5,219 bases of DNA from Robiginitomaculum sp. Lineage in GTDB: Bacteria > Pseudomonadota > Alphaproteobacteria > Caulobacterales > Maricaulaceae. The stretch spans positions 58,401-63,619 of the forward strand of contig NVWT02000004.1 in the NCBI GenBank assembly GCA_002733735.2. Direction: 5' to 3'. The notes beneath the pieces are model-generated. The model had not been told where the DNA came from. It saw only the letters and a program-made list of their open reading frames with translations, and did no database searches. The translations under genes were made by a program, and so were the position numbers. Numbering within the stretch: the first letter of the stretch is position 1; each line of letters opens with the position of its first letter. Shown here piece by piece: positions 1 to 5,219 of this stretch.

Positions 1-248
1 CCATCAGCCCACTGATAAGCCCGTGGTAATGGTGATGCACATTCACGTTCGCGAAACCTCTCTACCGGAACAGCTCCGCTTTCTAAACTTTGCGCTAATG
101 CTGCTAATTGCGGCTGTGCCGTAGACCAATTATCAAGTGCTGCCTGTAAGGTCGGGGCAATTCGGCTGGCATCAGTATATCTTGTAAGGTCATTTGAGAC
201 CACGACCAGTTTACCATCACGTCCAGATTTTAACGAAGCAAGTTTCAT
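1..248 (-). CDS. Fumarylacetoacetate hydrolase family protein, N-terminal 82 codons (partial at left edge)
   Basis: This is an open frame from ATG at 248-246 that runs off the left edge without a stop. It begins MKLASLKSGRDGKLVVVSND, continues through DASRIAPTLQAALDNW (residues 26-41), and reaches FRERECASPLPRAYQWAD (65-82). I recognise this as the N-terminal region of the roughly 330-residue bacterial fumarylacetoacetate hydrolase (FAH) family. Family members cleave fumarylacetoacetate to fumarate and acetoacetate, the last step of tyrosine/homogentisate degradation, in the cytoplasm. The metal-binding catalytic core lies downstream and is not visible. The start is supported by AGGA at 259-256, seven bases before the ATG. 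The same-strand hpd about 4 kb upstream supports a tyrosine-pathway role. I give no symbol because the classical longer FahA is a different subfamily and other FAH-fold hydrolases act on other acylpyruvates. The gene follows the receptor terminator, so it probably has its own promoter. Confidence 0.85.
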   Translation of the reverse strand, partial: MKLASLKSGRDGKLVVVSNDLTRYTDASRIAPTLQAALDNWSTAQPQLAALAQSLESGAVPVERFRERECASPLPRAYQWAD

Positions 249-255
249 AATTAGA

Positions 256-259
256 TCCT
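256..259 (-). promoter_or_regulatory. Ribosome binding site of the FAH-family gene
   Basis: AGGA on the minus strand lies seven bases before the ATG at 248-246. It fixes the start of a coding region that is cut by the window edge and so cannot be judged by its full length. Confidence 0.6.
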
Positions 260-288
260 ACCAAAAACAATTAAAAGTAACACTTGTT

Positions 289-318
289 CCTATAGCAGAT
301 TCGCCGGCAATCATACAA
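289..318 (-). promoter_or_regulatory. Candidate extended -10 promoter for the FAH-family gene
   Basis: The minus strand reads TGC-TATAGG at 297-289, an extended -10 (TGn plus a hexamer with four of six consensus bases). A weak TTGTAT -35 at 318-313 lies 18 bases upstream. Transcription would start near 282, giving a leader of about 34 nt. A promoter is expected here because a strong terminator sits immediately upstream. The octamer TGCTATAG also occurs in front of the receptor gene. This is a sequence match only. Confidence 0.35.
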
Positions 319-322
319 AGAA

Positions 323-350
323 AAAGGCCCACTCAAATGAGCGGGCCTTT
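323..350 (-). terminator. Rho-independent terminator of the TonB-dependent receptor gene
   Basis: The arms at 350-338 and 335-323 can form a 13-bp stem (AAAGGCCCGCUCA with UGAGUGGGCCUUU) with one G-U pair and a minimal loop. It is GC-rich in the middle and is followed on the minus strand by a U-rich tail (UU-C-UUU) beyond 323. It starts 27 bases after the receptor stop codon. Orientation is clear: in minus-strand RNA the odd pair is a permitted G-U, whereas in plus-strand RNA it would be an A-C mismatch and the tail would be less U-rich. No plus-strand gene ends here. Confidence 0.9.
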
Positions 351-376
351 GCCTTAATTAGTGTGTTTAACTTAGA

Positions 377-3346
377 TTAGAAGCTCTTATCAAACTGAAC
401 GTACATTGAGCGTCCAACCGTATCATACGTAGCAAACGGGGTATTTTCCGTTGCTGAGAAGAAGCCGTCGACTTCTTTCCAATATGGAGGCTGCTTGTCA
501 AAGATGTTATCGACACCGACAGAAACAGTCATGGTATCGCTAACCGCATAACGAGCATTGATATCGTGATAGGTAAACCAGTCACGGATAACATAAGGCT
601 CTACTAGGATTGCAGCATCTGTAGCAGAATAACCGAAGTCATTGATAAGTAGATCTAGAGCTGCTTGCTCATCTTCCTCAACAGGTGACAGGATACGAGA
701 GGACCAAACCACACGTAACTTCTCATTGCTAAAGCCAAGACGAGTATTCATACGCCATTGATTACCACAAGAAGCAACAAAGCCACCACATGAACCAACA
801 AAATTGGTACGAAGACCTAGGTCATTAATAAAGCCACGTTCTTTTAGATATGTACCTGTTACGGCAAAATCAACAGTACCATTACCGACTTCTTTAGCAC
901 CGCGAACTTCAAAATCATAAGATTTCAAGGTCTCAACACCATCAACATCATTCCTGCGGAATGTGTTAACGCGCAGGATATCACCACCTGGCTGACGAGT
1001 GATACGAGCACAAGCTAAAGGATCGCTTGTAGCACCACCATAACAATCGTTAATAAAGCCACGGAAGCTCTCAGCGGTAATCGCATCGCGAATCTCAATA
1101 TCAGCATAGTCTAACGCAAATTGTAGATTGTATTTGCTAAGCAAACCAGTGCTTGGAGTATATACAGCACCGATGTTAAACTGTCTGCCGGTTTCCGGAA
1201 GCAAGTTTTGACCACCAATACGTGAACCAAAGCCAAAGTTTAGCAATTGCTGACTAGTTTGGACAAAACCACTACCAGCGCCAACACCATCAGCAATACA
1301 CTGTGGGTTAGTACTTAGGCTGCCGCCAGTATCTGAACAAGGATCGCTATAAGTTGGAAATCCACCAGAACCACCATTGAACAAGTCGTTAATGCTAGGT
1401 GCACGGAATGAAGTAGAAGTACCACCGCGGATTAGAATGTCATTAACAGGCTTCCAAGCTGCGGCAATACGATATGTATCGCCAGCATCAAAGGTATCAT
1501 AGTTAGATACACGATAAGCAAGCTCAAGATCAAGAGACTGCATCATTGGTTGGTTTGCAACTATCGGAATAGCTATCTCACCAAATACATCAGTAGCAGA
1601 TAATCTACCATTTGTAGAAGTCGCAGGATTACCAGATGAATAACCATTGGAAATGGCAGCATCAATAATTGTGCTACCTGATAACACCCGACGTTCAATA
1701 CCGATAAGGGCTTTAACTTCACCAGCAGGCGTTTCAAACAATGTGTTTTGCACATTGAAAGCCATCATTGTGCCTTCTGAGCTAAACCCGTCGATTGTAT
1801 TTAGACGAATAAACGCAGCAGCACCTGGAGTGATTGAGTTATTACCGAACATATTTAGCGGCTCACAACCCAATTGACGGGCAAGAGCATCAGCACAACG
1901 ATAGAATTGACCGTCAACATCAACTACACCATTACCGGCACTTGTCGCGCCTGGTGCAATTTCTGCAGTAAGAGCCTGCTCAACCCGGAACATATCAATC
2001 AAATTACGATTTTCATCTGTACCATTATTGGCATCAATAGAATAATAGGCATCCCATTTAGCACCACCAAGGAAAGGTAAGTTTCCTTCACCAGGAACAA
2101 TACCGTCAAAGGCGATAACCGCACGTACAGTATCAGAAGTTTGGCTAAACAAACGCGCGCCAACATCCAACATACGTTTCCGATAGCGAACAGCTTCCGA
2201 ATATCCTGGAGCTAAACTGGGCACTAGATTAGTGCGGACTTGATCCCAGAACTGCACGTTAAACGGGTTATCATCCGGAATGATCAACCCATAAGTGAAC
2301 TGAGCACCATTACCAAGCGGCACAGGAGCCAGATCCTGATCTGAACGACGCTTAGAATACATCAACTCAAGCTCAACATTAATTGTTTCTGTTAGCTCAT
2401 AATCAGCTTTAGCAAATGCGTTAAATGTCGTGGATGGTGTCCGCAAATAGTTTAACGGATTAAAGTTAAAGGCATCACCACCAAAGAAACTAAATCCACG
2501 AGGCACAGCACCAGCACCAGGCTGGTCTACCAAAAGAGAGCCAAAAGACGTATATATACGGCCAGCAGGAATAAATGATGAACCAGAACACTGATCATTG
2601 GCAACATCAATACCAAACAAACCACCCCAAGCTGGCTCAAGACGAGGACAGTCGGAGATAGGACGATCAGCTTGGTAGATACCTTCTTGCTCACGATAAC
2701 CAAGTGAAAGCATCGCTGAACCACGATCAGAGGTAACACCACTGGTCATGCCAACATTCCAAAACGCGCCATCGCCTCTTTCGGAAATACCTGAACGAGC
2801 AACGAAATCAACACCCTCGAAGTTTTTCGGTGTAGTGAAATCAAGAACGCCTGACATGGCATCCGCACCGTACACAGCAGCAGCACCGTCTTTAAGAACA
2901 GTAATACCGCTAATCACGCTGGATGGGAAGATTTGCAAATCAACTAGATTGCCAGTACCTGAACCAACCGGGTTCATACGACGTCCATTAAACAAGACCA
3001 ACAGGCGAGAAGCACCTAGGCCACGTAGATTGACTGTAGACAGACCACCGGAGCCATTATTAGCATTCGCGCCATCAGCAGTAAAAGTCACTGACGGTAG
3101 TTCTTCTAGGAAATCACCGATATTGGCTTTACCAGAAATATCAATGTCTGCTTTTGTCAGAACTGTAGTTGGCCCAACGCCTGTGAAATTGCTGCCGCGT
3201 TCAATACGCGAACCGGTTACAACAATCTCATCATCGTCGTCGTCTTGCTCTTGAGCAACTGCTGGAACGGCCATCAAGGCCACGGCAGCAACGCCCATTA
3301 AAGCTGCATTACGTAATGCAGCAAGTTGGTCTTTTTTATCAATCAT
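377..3346 (-). CDS. TonB-dependent outer-membrane receptor, 989 aa
   Basis: This protein is an outer-membrane active transporter energised by TonB-ExbBD. I chose ATG 3346-3344 because AAGGGG (3358-3353) lies six bases upstream and a signal peptide follows at once. The longer open frame, 30 codons further upstream, would put a poor Cys-rich stretch before it. The signal peptide is residues 1-31, with likely cleavage after AVPAVA. An acidic linker (D35-D39) precedes the TonB box EIVVTGSRI (40-48). The plug spans about 55-172, with NLRGLGASRLLVLFNGRR (106-123) and VLKDGAAAVYGADAMSGV (150-167). The rest is a 22-strand-type barrel including TSFRAPS and FGEIAIP segments, with DNIFDKQPPYW near the end. 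It finishes with Phe, as expected for BAM recognition. Ten cysteines form five close pairs, probably in extracellular loops. The substrate cannot be read from sequence. The neighbours are tyrosine-catabolism genes, so an aromatic amino acid, peptide or related compound is a guess. Confidence 0.95.
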   Translation of the reverse strand: MIDKKDQLAALRNAALMGVAAVALMAVPAVAQEQDDDDDEIVVTGSRIERGSNFTGVGPTTVLTKADIDISGKANIGDFLEELPSVTFTADGANANNGSGGLSTVNLRGLGASRLLVLFNGRRMNPVGSGTGNLVDLQIFPSSVISGITVLKDGAAAVYGADAMSGVLDFTTPKNFEGVDFVARSGISERGDGAFWNVGMTSGVTSDRGSAMLSLGYREQEGIYQADRPISDCPRLEPAWGGLFGIDVANDQCSGSSFIPAGRIYTSFGSLLVDQPGAGAVPRGFSFFGGDAFNFNPLNYLRTPSTTFNAFAKADYELTETINVELELMYSKRRSDQDLAPVPLGNGAQFTYGLIIPDDNPFNVQFWDQVRTNLVPSLAPGYSEAVRYRKRMLDVGARLFSQTSDTVRAVIAFDGIVPGEGNLPFLGGAKWDAYYSIDANNGTDENRNLIDMFRVEQALTAEIAPGATSAGNGVVDVDGQFYRCADALARQLGCEPLNMFGNNSITPGAAAFIRLNTIDGFSSEGTMMAFNVQNTLFETPAGEVKALIGIERRVLSGSTIIDAAISNGYSSGNPATSTNGRLSATDVFGEIAIPIVANQPMMQSLDLELAYRVSNYDTFDAGDTYRIAAAWKPVNDILIRGGTSTSFRAPSINDLFNGGSGGFPTYSDPCSDTGGSLSTNPQCIADGVGAGSGFVQTSQQLLNFGFGSRIGGQNLLPETGRQFNIGAVYTPSTGLLSKYNLQFALDYADIEIRDAITAESFRGFINDCYGGATSDPLACARITRQPGGDILRVNTFRRNDVDGVETLKSYDFEVRGAKEVGNGTVDFAVTGTYLKERGFINDLGLRTNFVGSCGGFVASCGNQWRMNTRLGFSNEKLRVVWSSRILSPVEEDEQAALDLLINDFGYSATDAAILVEPYVIRDWFTYHDINARYAVSDTMTVSVGVDNIFDKQPPYWKEVDGFFSATENTPFATYDTVGRSMYVQFDKSF
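3303..3322. repeat. Perfect 20-bp palindrome in the receptor signal-peptide codons
   Basis: The ten bases GCTGCATTAC are followed directly by their exact reverse complement, with no mismatch and no spacer. On the minus strand this encodes the AALRNAA segment at residues 9-15 of the receptor signal peptide. It could be an operator-like site, could form an mRNA hairpin about 25 nt after the start codon, or could be chance under codon constraint. Confidence 0.6.
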
Positions 3347-3352
3347 TATAAA

Positions 3353-3358
3353 CCCCTT
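3353..3358 (-). promoter_or_regulatory. Ribosome binding site that decides the receptor start
   Basis: AAGGGG on the minus strand lies six bases before ATG 3346-3344. It supports the 989-residue protein over the 1019-residue alternative, whose start at 3436 has no comparable site and would bury the signal peptide. Confidence 0.8.
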
Positions 3359-3373
3359 GAGTTGATTGAGCAC

Positions 3374-3394
3374 CTGCAAGGATCCCCCCTGCAG
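3374..3394 (-). other. Possible 5'-leader hairpin of the receptor mRNA
   Basis: In minus-strand RNA, CUGCAGG (3394-3388) can pair with CCuUGCAG (3381-3374), leaving one bulged U and a loop made mostly of the G run. If the candidate -10 at 3406-3401 is used, transcription would begin at about 3394, placing this stem at the extreme 5' end of the message. Such a stem could protect the RNA. The pairing is seen in the sequence; the role is inferred. Confidence 0.3.
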
Positions 3395-3400
3395 CAGAAA

Positions 3401-3431
3401 ACTATAGCATGATATATGCCAAACACAGCAA
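3401..3431 (-). promoter_or_regulatory. Candidate extended -10 promoter of the receptor gene
   Basis: The minus strand reads TGC-TATAGT at 3409-3401: an extended -10 with five of six hexamer bases matching consensus. The nearest -35-like hexamer is TTGCTG at 3431-3426, with a long 19-base spacer, so recognition would rest on the TGn element. The predicted leader is about 48 nt and contains the Shine-Dalgarno AAGGGG. Confidence 0.4.
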
Positions 3432-3467
3432 ACCACACCAAGTTAGCTTTATAAAACGGCCTTTGAC

Positions 3468-3480
3468 CTATCGTCGATAG
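3468..3480. repeat. 13-bp inverted repeat upstream of the receptor gene
   Basis: CTATCG and CGATAG flank a single central T. It lies about 60 bp upstream of the candidate -10 of the receptor gene, where an activator or repressor dimer could bind. No known operator consensus was recognised. Confidence 0.3.
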
Positions 3481-3543
3481 TTATTATTACAATGGAGTAA
3501 CACTTATCTCAGATGCAACAAATATGTCACACATACTGCATAT

Positions 3544-3575
3544 AGAATCAAAAAACACCCGCAGGAATTGATTCT
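3544..3575. repeat. 8-bp inverted repeat, 16-bp spacer
   Basis: AGAATCAA (3544-3551) is matched by its reverse complement TTGATTCT (3568-3575). The same octamer recurs in direct orientation at 3662-3669 across the VOC stop codon. The arms' centres are 24 bp apart. No poly-U follows the distal arm, so it is not a convincing terminator. It could be a pair of regulator half-sites or chance. Confidence 0.25.
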
Positions 3576-3665
3576 CCGCGAACACTTCACCATGGCAGGA
3601 GAGATTAGGGTCAGAACTGCCCCTAGAAAGACTAAAAATACCTAGCTGTAGACAAAAGATCAGAA

Positions 3666-4199
3666 TCAATCCGTTTCGTGCAACCAAGCAGCATGGCGAG
3701 GAGCTTTTTTGGTTTGGCTCCACTCCTCAAGCATCGCCGGGGCAACCTCATGTAATTGCGCCATTTGCTCTGGTGTTGCCGTGTTTGCCGCCAACTCTAA
3801 GCGATGTCCATTTGGATCAAAGAAATAAATTGATTTGAAAATACCGTGATTGGTCGGGCCGATTACCGCGATACCCTCGGCCTCGACACTGGCCTTGGCC
3901 TCTAATAAGGCCTCAATACTTTCTACTTCAAAAGCAATATGCTGCACCCATTTAGGAGTGTTTTTGTCTCGTCCCATTTTTGGGCTGTTTGGTATTTCGA
4001 AAAATGCCAATATATTACCCATGCCAGCATCAAGAAAAACATGCATATAAGGATCTGGAGCTTTGGTTGAGGGGACTTCGTCCTCAGCTATTGCCAGCAC
4101 AAAGCCCATGTTTAGTACTTTTTGGTAAAACTCGACGGTTTCCTTGGCATCATGACAACGATAGGCCACGTGATGTATGCGTTTTAACTCAATGCTCAT
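3666..4199 (-). CDS. VOC-fold (glyoxalase/extradiol dioxygenase-like) metalloprotein, 177 aa
   Basis: This is a cytoplasmic protein of the vicinal oxygen chelate superfamily with two beta-alpha-beta-beta-beta modules. The first opens with RIHHVAYR (residues 7-14), the second with WVQHIAFEV (84-92), and it closes with FFDPNGHRLEL (126-136). H10, H87 and E135 match the usual His/His/Glu metal ligands, so it looks catalytically competent. I start it at ATG 4199-4197, because GGAGAG (4209-4204) lies just upstream. The alternative GTG at 4211 overlaps that site. The gene follows hpd by 24 bp on the same strand, so co-transcription is likely. The C-terminal tail of about 40 residues after the module is Ala/Glu-rich and helical-looking. 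The family covers glyoxalases, extradiol dioxygenases, isomerases and resistance proteins. The reaction is unknown; the operon suggests an aromatic or keto-acid metabolite from tyrosine breakdown. Confidence 0.9.
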   Translation of the reverse strand: MSIELKRIHHVAYRCHDAKETVEFYQKVLNMGFVLAIAEDEVPSTKAPDPYMHVFLDAGMGNILAFFEIPNSPKMGRDKNTPKWVQHIAFEVESIEALLEAKASVEAEGIAVIGPTNHGIFKSIYFFDPNGHRLELAANTATPEQMAQLHEVAPAMLEEWSQTKKAPRHAAWLHETD

Positions 4200-4203
4200 T
4201 TTT

Positions 4204-4209
4204 CTCTCC
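4204..4209 (-). promoter_or_regulatory. Ribosome binding site that decides the VOC start
   Basis: GGAGAG on the minus strand is followed by four A residues and ATG 4199-4197. It makes the in-frame GTG at 4211 unlikely as the start, because that codon lies within the binding site region and has only the 3' end of hpd upstream. Confidence 0.75.
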
Positions 4210-4223
4210 ACTAATTGTCTAGA

Positions 4224-5219
4224 TTAGTTATCTTCGATGACACCACGGCGCACTTGATCCAACTCAATCGAATCAAACAAAGCCTGAAAATTACCCTCGC
4301 CAAAGCCTTCATTGCCTTTGCGCTGGATAAATTCAAAGAACACCGGCCCTAGGACAGTTTTCGAGAATATTTGCAATAACAGCCCCTGCCCCTCGGTTGG
4401 CGCACCATCAATTAAGATTTTGCGTGATTGTAATTCAGAAACATCTTCACCATGACCGGGCAAACGATCATCAATAAGTTCAAAATAACTATCCGGTGTG
4501 TCCTGTAGTTCAAGGCCATTGGCCAACAGGCCGTCAACGGATTTATAAATATTGTCACTCTCAATAGCGATATGCTGAATACCTTCGCCATTAAACTCGT
4601 TCAAAAACTCTTCGATTTGTGATTTGTCGTCTTTTGACTCGTTCAACGGAATACGAATTTTACCACACGGACTAGTCATTGCCTTGGATATTAAGCCGGT
4701 CAATTTGCCTTCAATGTCAAAGTACCTGATTTGCCGAAAGCCAAATACATCTTCGTAGAACTTACCCCAAAACTCCATCTGCCCGCGGACAACATTATGA
4801 GTAAGGTGGTCTATATAATGAAACCCCAGAGCATTTTGCTCTTCATCAGCACCAACAATCGGCGTGAACTCACTGGCAAAAAAGCTCTCAACATTATCCT
4901 CGCTTAGCAGATACAAAACCGAGCCGCCAATGCCCTCAACCGCCGGCAAACCAGAAGTCCACAAACCATCGGTTACGGCTGTTGCCCCTCTGGTGATTGC
5001 TTGGCCATGTGCAGATTTAGCATCTTCCATTAAAAAGCACATCGAATTAGCGCCACCCTTATGCAGGTCGCGGAAATCTTTGGCCTGGCCGCCATCTTCG
5101 CGATTAAGTAGAAAATTGGCTTGGCCTTGCTTATAACGAATTACATCACTGGCTTTATGTTTGGAAACGGCGGTAAAACCCATTTGCTCGAATAATAACG
5201 CTAACTTGTCCGGCTCATT
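4224..5219 (-). CDS. hpd: 4-hydroxyphenylpyruvate dioxygenase (partial at right edge, N-terminus missing)
   Basis: HPPD (EC 1.13.11.27) is a cytoplasmic Fe(II) enzyme. It converts 4-hydroxyphenylpyruvate and O2 to homogentisate and CO2, the second step of tyrosine degradation. The frame is open to the right edge (EPDKLALLFEQMGFTAV...), giving about 331 visible residues. Families run about 345-360, so perhaps 15-30 N-terminal residues are missing. The metal ligands are visible: His of YIDHLTHNV (codon 4808-4806), His of GIQHIAIES (78 residues later) and Glu of VFFEFIQRKG (80 residues after that), with spacing typical of the family. SPCGKIRIPLNE is also characteristic. The C-terminal GFGEGNFQALFDSIELDQVRRG helix is the bacterial HPPD lid. 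The related hydroxymandelate synthase is less likely, given these motifs and the FAH-family gene nearby. It is first in the visible operon, upstream of the VOC gene. Confidence 0.97.
   Translation of the reverse strand, partial: NEPDKLALLFEQMGFTAVSKHKASDVIRYKQGQANFLLNREDGGQAKDFRDLHKGGANSMCFLMEDAKSAHGQAITRGATAVTDGLWTSGLPAVEGIGGSVLYLLSEDNVESFFASEFTPIVGADEEQNALGFHYIDHLTHNVVRGQMEFWGKFYEDVFGFRQIRYFDIEGKLTGLISKAMTSPCGKIRIPLNESKDDKSQIEEFLNEFNGEGIQHIAIESDNIYKSVDGLLANGLELQDTPDSYFELIDDRLPGHGEDVSELQSRKILIDGAPTEGQGLLLQIFSKTVLGPVFFEFIQRKGNEGFGEGNFQALFDSIELDQVRRGVIEDN

Larger units (their letters stand above)
3432..3665. other. Intergenic stretch without a convincing gene
   Basis: About 230 bp lie between the VOC stop codon and the receptor promoter region. 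A 78-codon open frame covers it and overlaps the VOC 3' end, but it has no recognisable protein features. I see no strong terminator after the VOC gene. The stretch holds a 13-bp inverted repeat CTATCG-t-CGATAG (3468-3480) and an 8-bp inverted repeat AGAATCAA/TTGATTCT (3544-3551 and 3568-3575). These are candidate regulator sites for the receptor, with no known match. Confidence 0.5.

Noticed and set aside
2549..2560. 12-bp palindrome CGTATATATACG inside the receptor gene
   Set aside because: It is short, AT-alternating and internal to a barrel-coding region. Such palindromes are common by chance.
3227..3245. GAC/GAT trinucleotide run encoding the five Asp residues before the TonB box
   Set aside because: Only five codons with mixed GAC and GAT are present, too short and imperfect to argue for phase variation. 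Acidic linkers before the TonB box are common.
2748..3254. 168-codon plus-strand open frame opposite the receptor
   Set aside because: It lies wholly antisense to the plug and N-terminal barrel codons. Its Pro/Ser/Arg-rich translation and Ser run (opposite the Asp run) are typical of a shadow frame.
3347..3436. 30-codon N-terminal extension of the receptor
   Set aside because: It lacks a good ribosome binding site, would place Cys-rich residues before a normal signal peptide, and covers the true Shine-Dalgarno and likely promoter.
3487..3723. 78-codon minus-strand open frame overlapping the VOC 3' end
   Set aside because: It starts inside the VOC gene in another frame, shows no recognisable domain or signal peptide, and its composition looks like translated non-coding DNA.
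4200..4211. GTG start giving a four-residue longer VOC protein
   Set aside because: The GTG overlaps the GGAGAG ribosome binding site that serves the ATG at 4199.

Overview
The window comes from a bacterial chromosome. It carries part of a tyrosine / homogentisate catabolism locus with a large TonB-dependent outer-membrane receptor inside it. All four genes read on the minus strand, so the biological order runs from the right edge to the left edge: 4-hydroxyphenylpyruvate dioxygenase (hpd, N-terminus cut off by the right edge), a small VOC-fold protein, the TonB-dependent receptor, and the first 82 codons of a fumarylacetoacetate hydrolase family protein (cut off by the left edge). A signal peptide, TonB box and C-terminal Phe on the receptor show a Gram-negative host. 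Moderate G+C (mid-40s percent by eye), the EIVVTGSRI TonB-box style and the character of the hpd and hydrolase sequences suggest a marine gammaproteobacterium (Alteromonadales/Cellvibrionales-like) or a low-GC alphaproteobacterium. The sequence alone does not settle which.

Right part (3666-5219): hpd and the VOC gene are separated by 24 bp, the second with a clear Shine-Dalgarno, so they are probably one operon. HPPD converts 4-hydroxyphenylpyruvate to homogentisate. The VOC protein keeps a His/His/Glu metal triad, but its reaction is unknown. Middle (3347-3665): about 320 bp without a convincing gene, holding the receptor's leader, a candidate extended -10 promoter and several small inverted repeats. 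Then comes the 989-residue receptor (377-3346), closed by a strong Rho-independent terminator (323-350). Left edge (1-248): the fumarylacetoacetate hydrolase start, with its own Shine-Dalgarno and a candidate extended -10 promoter squeezed between the terminator and the gene.

Together the flanking enzymes would start (HPPD) and finish (fumarylacetoacetate to fumarate plus acetoacetate) tyrosine breakdown. Homogentisate dioxygenase and maleylacetoacetate isomerase are not in the window. The receptor may import a substrate for this pathway, but only its position suggests that. I see no mobile element, CRISPR array, tRNA or rRNA. The least explained items are the VOC protein, the receptor's ten cysteines that all fall in five close pairs, and a perfect 20-bp palindrome inside the receptor's signal-peptide codons.
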